Part shown: one piece after another, positions 23,928-32,080 of the stretch
How positions within the stretch are numbered: the stretch's first letter is position 1
Layout: every line of letters starts with the position of its first letter
Assembly (NCBI GenBank): GCA_017852835.1
Contig: JAFMKS010000021.1
Coordinates: 1 to 32,080 of the forward strand
Source: Paracoccaceae bacterium
GTDB taxonomy: Bacteria > Pseudomonadota > Alphaproteobacteria > Rhodobacterales > Rhodobacteraceae
Direction: 5' to 3'
DNA: 32,080 nt
Translations under genes and position numbers: made by a program
Notes under the pieces: model-generated
Told to the model about the DNA's origin: nothing
What the model saw: the letters and a program-made list of their open reading frames with translations, nothing else
Databases searched by the model: none

Positions 23928-25433
23928 TTATCGCCGCCAAAGAGAGGGCGACAAAAGTGCTATAACCACAAGAATTTCCAACCGCCCCAAAATCATCGCG
24001 AGCGCAAGCGACAGTTTAAAGAGGACAGGTGCCGCAATCAGGTCAATTTCGGGCAACATCATCACATCCAACAAAGGCCCAGTGTTCGTAAGTGCCGCAA
24101 AGACCAACACACAGGCCTGTTCAAAATCCAAATGAAGCGCAGAGAACAGAACCGTAAACCCCGCAATGGCCACCACATAGATCATAAAAAACACCCATGC
24201 GATATTTGCCCCCTGCCGGAGATCGCCCCGCATATGTGATCGTGATTGCCCAACGCTGGACGGATAGGTCATTTTATCCAATTCGCGGCGCACGCTTAGG
24301 TAAAGCACATAAACCCGCAGCAATTTTGCGCCCCCTGCCGTAGTTGCAAATCCACCACCGATAAAGGCCAAGCCCATCAACAACACAAAAGGCGTATCAA
24401 GCCCCGACCAAGATTGTGCGTCTTGCCAATATTCGCTGATGAACCCTGTAGTTGTTAAAAACGACGCCACCGTGAACAGGGCACCCCAAAGCGCGCGTAA
24501 AGCGGAAAGGAGTTCATTATCGCTCTCAATGCCAAGGGCCACGGCCCAATGTCTGAGGAACAACAAAAGCGGCACGCCAATGATCAAAACACTGGCAAGG
24601 CGCAGCTCAACATCGCGGCGTAACCCGCCAAAATTCAAACGACCATGATCCGTCGTAAAGCTTAGCCTGCTAAGCGCGAAGATGAGAAAGGCAAAAACAA
24701 ACGCCTCGCCCATGAATCCCACGCCTGTATCCGACTCTGCAGGTAAAATGCCCGATGTGGACATGGTCGACATCGCATAGATCAGGGCATCCCCCGCTGG
24801 CGTTTGCGCGATGAACAGTAAAATGAACAGGATTAGGGTAAGTCCAAGATAGACAGGAAACAGCTCTCTCGTTTGACGGTAGAGCAAATGCGTCGTTTGC
24901 GTGGTGCTTAACCCATATCCACCTGCGCTGTACGTATGGCGGGTTTGTGCAGAAACCTCGTACCCGCCAATGTTCAGCGGGGCAAAAATGGCGCCTGCTG
25001 CGATCCAAATTAACGCGCCACCACACCAGGCAACAAAGGCGCGCCAAAAATGCAAAACCTCGGGCAGGCGCGCATCCTCAAACACACGTAATCCCGTGGT
25101 GGTCAATGCACCGACCATATCCAAATAGGCGTTCAGATAGCTGGTGTTCATGATGATTTGCTGAACGGGCAGCGCAAGAAAGGCAGGGAGTGCGAAATAT
25201 ACCAGCCCCAAATCAATCAACAATGACAGTCCCCCGCCCTGCGATTTACGCGAAGACAGCGTAATGCCCATGATTGTGACAAAAGTCAGACCCAACAATC
25301 CCGAATAAAAAAATGTGCGCGATTGATAATGCTGTTCAGCAACAAGGCAGACAAGCGCAGGCACCCACATGGCAAGCGCTGCAATGCACATCAATTTCAA
25401 GAATAAGGGAAGGTTTGAAAACGCGCTTTGCAT
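23928..25433 (-). CDS. trkH: Potassium uptake membrane protein TrkH
   Basis: The K+-translocating subunit of the Trk system in the inner membrane. The 501-residue chain has about ten to twelve hydrophobic segments and the repeated pore loops of the family: ALTTTGL (111-115), STMSTSGI, SFLTTTGFI and ALTNTGP. Each holds the glycine of a selectivity filter. It starts 17 bases after trkA, which encodes the regulatory subunit, so the pair is cotranscribed. No strong ribosome site precedes the ATG. Confidence 0.93.
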   Translation of the reverse strand: MQSAFSNLPLFLKLMCIAALAMWVPALVCLVAEQHYQSRTFFYSGLLGLTFVTIMGITLSSRKSQGGGLSLLIDLGLVYFALPAFLALPVQQIIMNTSYLNAYLDMVGALTTTGLRVFEDARLPEVLHFWRAFVAWCGGALIWIAAGAIFAPLNIGGYEVSAQTRHTYSAGGYGLSTTQTTHLLYRQTRELFPVYLGLTLILFILLFIAQTPAGDALIYAMSTMSTSGILPAESDTGVGFMGEAFVFAFLIFALSRLSFTTDHGRLNFGGLRRDVELRLASVLIIGVPLLLFLRHWAVALGIESDNELLSALRALWGALFTVASFLTTTGFISEYWQDAQSWSGLDTPFVLLMGLAFIGGGFATTAGGAKLLRVYVLYLSVRRELDKMTYPSSVGQSRSHMRGDLRQGANIAWVFFMIYVVAIAGFTVLFSALHLDFEQACVLVFAALTNTGPLLDVMMLPEIDLIAAPVLFKLSLALAMILGRLEILVVIALLSPSLWRR

Positions 25434-25450
25434 ATGAACAACCGCGCCGA

Positions 25451-26827
25451 TCAGAAAAAGTCGATGGAAACCTGAAGCAAACGTTCCAGTTCAGGTACGT
25501 CTTTGGCCAATGCAAAGATCGCAAGAATATCCCCATCTTCGATCCGAAGGCCCCCAGTTGGTTTCACCATTTCGCCGTTTTTCAAAACTCCACCAATCAA
25601 CACACCCTCTGGGAAGTTGATGTCGCGAATGCGTTGCCCCGCGATGGGTGAGGTGTTTAAAACCTGTGCTTCGATCACTTCGGCCTCGGCATCCCCAATC
25701 GAATACACATCGCGCACACGACCATGGCGGATATGGCGCAAAATCGAACTGACCGTTGTGGCACGGGGGTTGATATGCGCATCAATGCCCAAGGTCCCCA
25801 TCATAGGTACCATTGTAGGGTCATTGATCAGGGCAATCGCCATTTTACAGCCCATGGATTTGGCACGAACGGCCGCCAGCATGTTTGTTTTGTCGTCATC
25901 TGTAATTGCCAAAACCGCATCGGCGCGTCCAATCCCCGCCTCGATCAACAGCGTGCTGTCCAAGCCATCACCATTCAGCACGATTGTGCGTTCCAATGCG
26001 TCCGCGGCCTCTTCCGCGACTGAACGGTTGCGCTCAATCACCTTGATGCGCATACGCCGGTCATCTTGTTCAAGGGCTTGGGCCACACGTTGCCCCACGT
26101 TTCCGCCCCCAACAATGACAATGCGTTCTTGCTTTGCGGTGGGTTTGCCAAAAATTTCAGTGGTGCGCAGGCGATCCTGATGATGGCACATCACGTAACA
26201 TTCATCACCTGAAAACAACTGATCGCCCGCCTCGGGGGCAAACAATACCCCCTGACGGCGCACACCCACCACAATCGTGCGCAGCGTTGAAAACAAATCT
26301 GTCAATTGCCGCAAGGGCGTATTGATCACGGGACAGTTTTCATCCAGTCGAAATCCCAGCAATTGCGCCTGTCCATCCAGAAAACTTTCTGTGTCAAACG
26401 ATGTGGGCGTGGACAAACGTTTTAACGCGGCCTCGGCCACCTCAAGTTCTGGGGAAATCACAACATCAATGGGCAAATGATCCCGACGATAAAGATCGGA
26501 ATAAATCGCATCCAAATAGGATTGAGAGCGCAGGCGTGCGATTTTACGGGGCACACCGAAAATGGAATGCGCCACCTGACAGACGACCATGTTGACTTCA
26601 TCAGAGTGGGTGGCCGCGATGATCATATCCGCATCACTGGTCCCTGCCCGTTCCAAAACATTTGGGTATGAGGCAAACCCTGATACACCGTTCACATCCA
26701 ATGTATCTGTGGCACGCCGCACCAAGGCTTCGTTACTGTCAACAACAGTTACATCATTGCGCTCTCCTGACAGATGGCGGGCAATTTGCCACCCAACCTG
26801 TCCTGCACCGCAGATCACAACTTTCAT
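25451..26827 (-). CDS. trkA: Trk system potassium regulatory protein TrkA
   Basis: The cytoplasmic NAD(H)-binding subunit that controls TrkH. The 458-residue protein contains two RCK_N domains, opening with VVICGAGQVGWQIARHL at the N-terminus and IVIVGGGNVGQRVAQAL in the middle. Each is followed by an RCK_C domain, the usual TrkA layout. It sits between ntrX and trkH, as in other alphaproteobacteria. A 77-base gap separates it from ntrX without a visible terminator. Confidence 0.95.
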   Translation of the reverse strand: MKVVICGAGQVGWQIARHLSGERNDVTVVDSNEALVRRATDTLDVNGVSGFASYPNVLERAGTSDADMIIAATHSDEVNMVVCQVAHSIFGVPRKIARLRSQSYLDAIYSDLYRRDHLPIDVVISPELEVAEAALKRLSTPTSFDTESFLDGQAQLLGFRLDENCPVINTPLRQLTDLFSTLRTIVVGVRRQGVLFAPEAGDQLFSGDECYVMCHHQDRLRTTEIFGKPTAKQERIVIVGGGNVGQRVAQALEQDDRRMRIKVIERNRSVAEEAADALERTIVLNGDGLDSTLLIEAGIGRADAVLAITDDDKTNMLAAVRAKSMGCKMAIALINDPTMVPMMGTLGIDAHINPRATTVSSILRHIRHGRVRDVYSIGDAEAEVIEAQVLNTSPIAGQRIRDINFPEGVLIGGVLKNGEMVKPTGGLRIEDGDILAIFALAKDVPELERLLQVSIDFF

Positions 26828-26904
26828 CTCAGCGTCCTTCGACTACGTAACCAAGCAGTCAAATCCTTGTCAGATCGCGCAAAGGCGGTCAATCGAATTC
26901 GAAA

Positions 26905-28293
26905 CTAGGCCTCTTCGGCAGATTTTGATTTATTCCCCGAAATCACACCCAGAGATTTGAGTTTTCGATGCAAGGCAGAGCGTTCCATTCCAACAAAATT
27001 TGCGGTTTTTGAGATATTGCCGCCAAAACGGTTGATCTGTGTGATCAGGTATTCCCGTTCAAAAGCCTCGCGCGCCTCGCGCAGGGGCAGTGTTGCCCAA
27101 TTGGCTGACATGCCGCCCCCGTCATTCGCGCCTGCTGATTTTTGCTTGTCTGTGGGAATTTCATCCGCCGAAATCGGACCCGTTCCATCAGACAGGATCA
27201 AAATGCGTTCAATGACGTTTTTTAGCTGACGAATATTTCCAGGCCATGGCAGGGTTTGCAATAATGTCGCCGCATCATCGGACAGTTTGCGCATGTTCAA
27301 TCCTTGGGTTTGATTGAAATGTTCGACAAAATGTTCGACCAGTTCTGGAATATCCTCGCGCCGCTCTTCTAATGTTGGCACCTCAACTGGAACCACGTTT
27401 AGGCGATGATACAGCTCTTCTCGGAACCTCCGTTCGGCAATTTCCACCTCAAGATCACAACTAGTTGAGGAAAGAACGCGCAAATCCACCTTGATCTGAT
27501 CATTGCCCCCGACACGTTGGAATTTTTGATCGACCAAAACGCGCAGAATTTTTGATTGGGTCACCAATGGCATATCGGCCACTTCATCGAAATAGATCAC
27601 GCCGCCATGGGCCTGTTCCAACAATCCTTGCGCCCAGTTTTGATCGCCACTTTCGCGGCCAAACAGCACTTCTTCCATGCGATCGGGTTCAATGGTTGCA
27701 CAGCCCACCACAACGAACGGGCCAGCGGCGCGATCCGATTGGGCGTGGATGTAACGCGCGGCGGTTTCTTTGCCCACGCCCGATCCACCGCGCAACATGA
27801 TGCGGCTGTTTGATTTGGCCACCTTATCCAATTGCGACACCAGCGCACGGAACCCCGCGCTGCTGCCAATCAAATCACTGACAGGAGCATCTTTTTTACG
27901 AAGGGTGATGTTTTCACGGCGCAAACGTGATGTTTCCATTGCGCGGCGAATAACCACCAGCAACTGATCAATATTAAAGGGTTTTTCGATAAAATCATAC
28001 GCGCCCTGTTTGATTGCGGCGACCGCGATTTCAATATTTCCGTGCCCTGAAATAATGACAACGGGAACTTCGGGATAGTCAGATTTCACCTTTTTCAGAA
28101 TATCAATTCCGTCCATATCGCTGTCTTTCAGCCAGATATCCAAGATCAACAAACCCGGAGACTGTGAGGTGACTTCGCGCATTGCATCATCGGCTGTGCC
28201 TGCCAAACGGGTTGTGTACCCCTCATCGATCAGGATTTCCGAAATCAACTCTCGGATATCGCGTTCGTCATCTACAATTAAAATATCGCTCAT
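26905..28293 (-). CDS. ntrX: Response regulator NtrX
   Basis: The partner of the sensor NtrY, affecting nitrogen metabolism, redox control and envelope or cell-cycle functions in alphaproteobacteria. The 462-residue protein has a receiver domain (Asp52 phosphorylation site, Lys103 in EKPF) and an AAA+ domain with Walker A GGSGVGKE (168-175) and Walker B VIYFDEVAD. The C-terminal helix-turn-helix includes NRFGGNISKTANFVGMERSALHRKLKSL. The sigma-54 contact loop GAFTGA is absent: the equivalent stretch reads GRESGDQNWA. Its ATG overlaps the ntrY stop by four bases. A function without sigma-54 is inferred from that loss. Confidence 0.94.
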   Translation of the reverse strand: MSDILIVDDERDIRELISEILIDEGYTTRLAGTADDAMREVTSQSPGLLILDIWLKDSDMDGIDILKKVKSDYPEVPVVIISGHGNIEIAVAAIKQGAYDFIEKPFNIDQLLVVIRRAMETSRLRRENITLRKKDAPVSDLIGSSAGFRALVSQLDKVAKSNSRIMLRGGSGVGKETAARYIHAQSDRAAGPFVVVGCATIEPDRMEEVLFGRESGDQNWAQGLLEQAHGGVIYFDEVADMPLVTQSKILRVLVDQKFQRVGGNDQIKVDLRVLSSTSCDLEVEIAERRFREELYHRLNVVPVEVPTLEERREDIPELVEHFVEHFNQTQGLNMRKLSDDAATLLQTLPWPGNIRQLKNVIERILILSDGTGPISADEIPTDKQKSAGANDGGGMSANWATLPLREAREAFEREYLITQINRFGGNISKTANFVGMERSALHRKLKSLGVISGNKSKSAEEA

Positions 28294-30551
28294 TGCTCGT
28301 GCACCTTTTTACTTTTACGACCCGCATCCTCGGCTTGTAGTTTGGGCAATTCGATGGTGGCCGCAGCACCCACATGCTGCGTGCCACCAATGGGTTCAGC
28401 ATCATCCAAGCGAAGCACCCCTCCGTGTTCTTCGATGATTTTCTTCACAATCGGCAGGCCAAGACCGGTGCCCTTGTCCCGTGTAGTGACATAGGGTTCA
28501 AACAGTTTGGCCCGATCTTGTGGAAGTCCTATTCCATTGTCGCTGATCGTAATGGACACTTGTGTATCCTGATCCGTCAATGAAATTGCAATCGCTGGTT
28601 TCAAATCCAGTGAAACGCCCTTTTCAATACGGGTATCAATGGCTTCTCCTGCGTTCTTGATGAGGTTTGTCAACGCCTGCGAAATCATAGTCGCATCAAG
28701 GCTTAGGGGGATCACCTGATCTGGGATATCGATATGAAATGTCACATCGGGTTGCCCCGCCTGCTGCAATGTCACCGCCTGATGCAGGATCGCGGCAATG
28801 TCTTCGCGCTGTTTTACGGCCTCTGGCATGCGGGCAAATTTTGAAAATTCGTCCACAATGCGGCGCAGATCATTCGTTTGCCGCACGATCACTTGTGTCA
28901 TGCGATCCAAATCATCCGCGTCCGCATCCAATTTTGGGCTGAATTTTCGACGAATGCGCTCAGCAGACAGTTGGATGGGCGTCAGTGGGTTTTTAATCTC
29001 ATGCGCAATGCGGCGTGCAACATCCCCCCACGCGGCTGAACGTTGCGCCGCCACCAAATCCGTCACGTCATCAAAGGCGATCACATAACCTTCTAATGCA
29101 CCACCTTCGAATGTGCGCGGGGCAACACGGACCAGCAAATTTTCCAATCGGCCCCCTCTGACGACCTTGACTTCATCTTGAACGCTGTCGTTTCCACTTT
29201 CTTTCAAACGAGCAAACAAGGGGGAAAATTCGGGGACGACCACCTCAAGGTGATGCTCGCTGTGTTCCCCCACGGCCCAGCCCAGCAAGCGGCGAGCCGA
29301 TCTATTGACGAAACTTACGCGACCCTGCGCGTCCAATCCCACAACACCCGAAGTGACCGATGACAGAACGGAATCAAACAGGCGGCGGCGTTCCTCGATC
29401 TGCGCGGTATTTTCCAACAGCCTGTCACGCTGCCCCTTCAGCTGACGGGTCATTTTGTTGAAATAGACGCTTAACTGCGCGATTTCATCGTCACCCTCTT
29501 CTTCAAGAACTTGGGTCTCTAACTCACCATCCCCAACTCGCTGCGCCGCCCCTACCAAGCGCCCGATGGGACGCGACAGACGTTCCGCAAACCATAGCGA
29601 TAAAAGAGCAGACGACACGATTAGCAAAACCGCAAAGGCCAGATACAACAGGCCAAAGTTGAACAAATACAAATCACGATCTTGTTCAAGCTGTTGATAC
29701 AGTCGCGCGGTTTGCTGCGTTTGATCCAATAGGCCTAAAAGTACGCCATCAACCTCACGCGTGACATACAAATACTGATCCCCAAATCCGCGCAACGACA
29801 CCAATGCACGCAGTTCGTTGTTTTCGTAATCACGGATTAGGTGTACATCCTCAAACGCCAAATCAAAGGCCTGCGGCGGCGGCATTTCATAGTCGAATTT
29901 GTAACTGCGAAATCCCCGCAGGCGCAGTGTGCCATCACCCGTTATTACGAAAGCCTCTTTCAATCCGCGTTGAATGGATTGCTGCCCGCGGTCCAATTCC
30001 TGTCGAATGGCACCTGGATCCTCAATGCGCTGTGCTGCTTTTACCTGCTCTAGACGTCGACCAAGTGATTTTGCATCCTCACGCAGGCCTGATTTTTGTT
30101 CAAATTCATAGGCCTGTGCCGCATCCAATGACACGCGGATCACGTTTTGAACGCGATCTGAAAACCATGCCTCAAAACCCATGTTGATAGAAATGGTTGC
30201 AAACACGGCGACCGTGATCGTCGGAACCAGCGACATAAGTGTGAAAAATCCTGTCAGACGCAGATGCAATTGGGAACCAGCGGATTTTCGCCGCCGCTGT
30301 GCGATAATGGCCATAATGCGTTGAAACAACAGCCCAATGATCAGCAGGACATAGACCAAATCACACATCAAAATAATGCGCAGTGCCGTGCCACGTGATC
30401 CCGTATCAAGAGGCCCTAACAAAAGGTAAGTGACCACCGCAAGAACGGGTCCTAAGACAATCATAATAAATGTAAAATAGCTTTTCAGGCGCTTCAATTT
30501 GCGCAGGTTGGAATACCTTATCCAACGACTATTCCGCAGTTTATCAGCCAA
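28290..30551 (-). CDS. ntrY: Sensor histidine kinase NtrY
   Basis: The membrane sensor of the NtrY/NtrX pair. The 753-residue protein has hydrophobic helices at about 25-46, 54-77 and 98-122, and another at about 298-320 that bounds a periplasmic region. HAMP (about 321-375), PAS (about 390-500), HisKA (His517 in RIAHEIKNPLTP) and HATPase_c domains (DNGIGLP and TGLGLPIVKKI) follow. The start is TTG, supported by GGGGAG five bases upstream. It overlaps ntrX by four bases and is separated from ntrC by 65 bases. Confidence 0.95.
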   Translation of the reverse strand: MADKLRNSRWIRYSNLRKLKRLKSYFTFIMIVLGPVLAVVTYLLLGPLDTGSRGTALRIILMCDLVYVLLIIGLLFQRIMAIIAQRRRKSAGSQLHLRLTGFFTLMSLVPTITVAVFATISINMGFEAWFSDRVQNVIRVSLDAAQAYEFEQKSGLREDAKSLGRRLEQVKAAQRIEDPGAIRQELDRGQQSIQRGLKEAFVITGDGTLRLRGFRSYKFDYEMPPPQAFDLAFEDVHLIRDYENNELRALVSLRGFGDQYLYVTREVDGVLLGLLDQTQQTARLYQQLEQDRDLYLFNFGLLYLAFAVLLIVSSALLSLWFAERLSRPIGRLVGAAQRVGDGELETQVLEEEGDDEIAQLSVYFNKMTRQLKGQRDRLLENTAQIEERRRLFDSVLSSVTSGVVGLDAQGRVSFVNRSARRLLGWAVGEHSEHHLEVVVPEFSPLFARLKESGNDSVQDEVKVVRGGRLENLLVRVAPRTFEGGALEGYVIAFDDVTDLVAAQRSAAWGDVARRIAHEIKNPLTPIQLSAERIRRKFSPKLDADADDLDRMTQVIVRQTNDLRRIVDEFSKFARMPEAVKQREDIAAILHQAVTLQQAGQPDVTFHIDIPDQVIPLSLDATMISQALTNLIKNAGEAIDTRIEKGVSLDLKPAIAISLTDQDTQVSITISDNGIGLPQDRAKLFEPYVTTRDKGTGLGLPIVKKIIEEHGGVLRLDDAEPIGGTQHVGAAATIELPKLQAEDAGRKSKKVHEQ

Positions 30552-30616
30552 TGAAACTCCCCAGACGCCTTACGTGGACCGCCGCCTGTCGCCTGTGTAA
30601 CACAGTTGTTGCGGAA

Positions 30617-31987
30617 TTACATCAGTTTTCGCCGCCGCGTGACTTTTATGTCGAGTTCGTTAATCTTTTTGCGAAGCGTATTGCGGTTAATCCCCAGCAA
30701 ATCGGCACATTTCGCCTGATTACCCCCCGTTGCATCAAGCGCGATTTCAATCATGGGCGCTTCAACCTCTCGCAAGACGCGCGCATGTAATCCAGGTGGC
30801 GGCAGATCCCCACCATGCAACTCGAAATAGCGACGCAAATGGCGTTCCACATCTGCGTTAAGTTTTTCACCACCACGATGGGGAAGTTTATCTGCCTCTG
30901 GCTGCATCCGCAGGGCCGCTTCAACCTCGGCTTTGGAAATACTTGTTTCCTGCGCCGTTAATCCCAACCGCCGAACAATATTTTCCAATTGGCGCACGTT
31001 TCCCGGCCACACATATTTCCGCATCAGGTCCAATGCATCATCGGACAGTCGACTGGTGCTTGCGCCATCGCGATCCAATTTTGCCAAAAAGTGATCGGCC
31101 AAGAGTGCGATATCTTCGACGCGTTCACGCAATGAAGGGACATCAATCGTCGCGCCAGCAATGCGATAATACAAATCATCCCGCACCAAGCCTTCGCTTA
31201 GCGCACTCGGCACATCCCCCTGCAGGGTGCCGATAAAGCGCGGTGCATGCGCCCCCGAATTATCAATCATCGTGACAATACGCGCCTGTACGTTTGGGGG
31301 GAAATCACCAATTTCCTCAAATACGATTGTGCCGCCTTTGGCCCGCGCCAACACTTTGGCAGGGCCTTCAAGATCGGTTAAATCATCCGCCCCCACAGAA
31401 ACAAAGGGTAAGTTGCGGCGATCTGAAAAGTTGTGCAACAGTTTTGCAATTAGGCTTTTACCTGTTCCACTTTCGCCACTGACAAGGATCGGAAGGTTCG
31501 AATTCATAATACGCGCGATCGTGCGATAAAGTTCCTGCATGATTGGGGTTGTCCCAACCAATGGCAGGGCCCCATCCCCTGCACCATCGCTCCCCTGTTC
31601 TGTACCACCCCGTGACAGCGTGCGGCGGGACTGCAGTGCCTTGCCCACGCGGGTCATCAAATCGGGCAGATCAAAGGGTTTTGGCAGGTAATCAAAGGCC
31701 TTTGCCTCATTCGCCTGAATGGCCGTCATGATCGTGTTTTGTGCGGAAATTACAATCACGGGCAGGCCGGGACGATCTTGGGCAATTTTTGGCAACATCT
31801 CGATCCCATTGCCATCTGGCATCATGACATCTGTGATCACGGTGTCGCCTTTGCCTTCGGAAATCCATCGCATCAATGTGGTCAAACTGGATGTCGCATG
31901 TACGTTGCACCCTGCCCGCGTTAAGGCCTGTGTCAAAACCGTTCGAATGGTGCGATCATCATCTGCAATCAGTACGGTACCGTCCAT
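30617..31987 (-). CDS. ntrC: Nitrogen regulation response regulator NtrC (Rhodobacter type)
   Basis: The response regulator of the NtrB/NtrC nitrogen system. The 456-residue protein has a receiver domain with Asp53 and KPFD. The AAA+ domain carries Walker A GESGTGKS (171-178), but Walker B has EE (Glu224-Glu225) where DE is usual. The whole GAFTGA segment is deleted ([18 protein letters not shown] stands there). The C-terminal Fis-type helix-turn-helix is intact ([21 protein letters not shown]). Rhodobacter capsulatus NtrC, which also lacks GAFTGA, activates the housekeeping polymerase rather than sigma-54, and the same is inferred here. It starts three bases after the ntrB stop. Confidence 0.95.
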   Translation of the reverse strand: MDGTVLIADDDRTIRTVLTQALTRAGCNVHATSSLTTLMRWISEGKGDTVITDVMMPDGNGIEMLPKIAQDRPGLPVIVISAQNTIMTAIQANEAKAFDYLPKPFDLPDLMTRVGKALQSRRTLSRGGTEQGSDGAGDGALPLVGTTPIMQELYRTIARIMNSNLPILVSGESGTGKSLIAKLLHNFSDRRNLPFVSVGADDLTDLEGPAKVLARAKGGTIVFEEIGDFPPNVQARIVTMIDNSGAHAPRFIGTLQGDVPSALSEGLVRDDLYYRIAGATIDVPSLRERVEDIALLADHFLAKLDRDGASTSRLSDDALDLMRKYVWPGNVRQLENIVRRLGLTAQETSISKAEVEAALRMQPEADKLPHRGGEKLNADVERHLRRYFELHGGDLPPPGLHARVLREVEAPMIEIALDATGGNQAKCADLLGINRNTLRKKINELDIKVTRRRKLM

Positions 31988-31990
31988 CTG

Positions 31991-32080
31991 TTACGCTCCT
32001 TTCTGGGTCGTCGCCATGGGCAAAGACATTCTAAAAACTGTGCGCCCCGGAACGGAATTCACAGAAATCCATCCCCCGTG
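31991..32080 (-). CDS. ntrB: NtrB histidine kinase, C-terminal end only
   Basis: The last 29 codons of a minus-strand gene that continues past the window edge. The sequence HGGWISVNSVPGRTVFRMSL followed by a short tail is the typical end of a HATPase_c domain in NtrB-type kinases. Its stop is three bases before the ntrC start, the standard ntrBC arrangement. An AAAGGAG near its end is the likely ribosome site for ntrC. Confidence 0.85.
   Translation of the reverse strand, partial: HGGWISVNSVPGRTVFRMSLPMATTQKGA

Noticed and set aside
1-32080. Search for CRISPR arrays, insertion sequences, integrases, prophage genes or long direct repeats
   Set aside because: None was seen by reading. Gene content and order are those of a conserved chromosomal region.

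Overview
The window is from an alphaproteobacterium, almost certainly a marine Rhodobacteraceae (Roseobacter-group) organism. The evidence is the ntrB-ntrC-ntrY-ntrX-trkA-trkH-hfq-hflX gene order, NtrC and NtrX proteins that lack the sigma-54 GAFTGA loop, a circularly permuted (two-piece) tmRNA gene beside an alpha-type sspB, an RNase E with a long acidic insertion in its S1 region, and a dmdA-acuI pair for dimethylsulfoniopropionate (DMSP) use. It looks like an ordinary chromosomal segment: no insertion sequence, prophage, integrase or CRISPR array is visible. Most genes lie on the minus strand.

Layout. 1-60: a cut-off tRNA-Ser(GGA). 123-4157 (minus): cysK, an MscS-type channel and alaX, tightly packed. 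4198-8110 (minus): a gamma-glutamylcyclotransferase-like/Nudix fusion protein, a photolyase whose stop codon lies in the loop of its own terminator, and a class V aminotransferase-fold enzyme. 8111-8374: a non-coding gap with a compact predicted RNA fold and the acuI terminator. 8375-12021 (minus): acuI, dmdA, a DUF1326 protein and a DUF2182 membrane protein. These diverge from a GntR/FCD regulator (12080-12808, plus) across a 24-bp perfect inverted repeat. About 12862-13175: permuted ssrA, followed by sspB, a 58-residue DUF4169 protein and a ribbon-helix-helix protein (plus). 14161-15267 (minus): ccdA and a broken, frameshifted gene behind it. 15360-15584: a TusA-like protein that shares a bidirectional terminator with rne (15611-18421, minus), which has a roughly 300-nt structured leader. 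18885-19757 (minus): a beta-hydroxyacid dehydrogenase. 19845-22313 (plus): an Ntn-hydrolase of the penicillin acylase family. 22297-32080 (minus): the ntrB (partial)-ntrC-ntrY-ntrX-trkA-trkH-hfq-hflX block.

How the genes work together. dmdA and acuI handle the two DMSP routes (demethylation and acrylate detoxification). The GntR protein probably controls them together with the DUF2182/DUF1326 pair. ssrA and sspB encode successive steps of trans-translation quality control: tagging, then delivery to ClpXP. The ntr-trk-hfq-hflX block combines nitrogen/redox two-component signalling with potassium uptake and post-transcriptional control. The points most worth a second look are the unexplained RNA-like fold at 8233-8299, the DUF2182-DUF1326-dmdA-acuI-GntR unit with its operator and internal hairpin, the cyclotransferase-Nudix fusion next to cysK, and the broken gene after ccdA.
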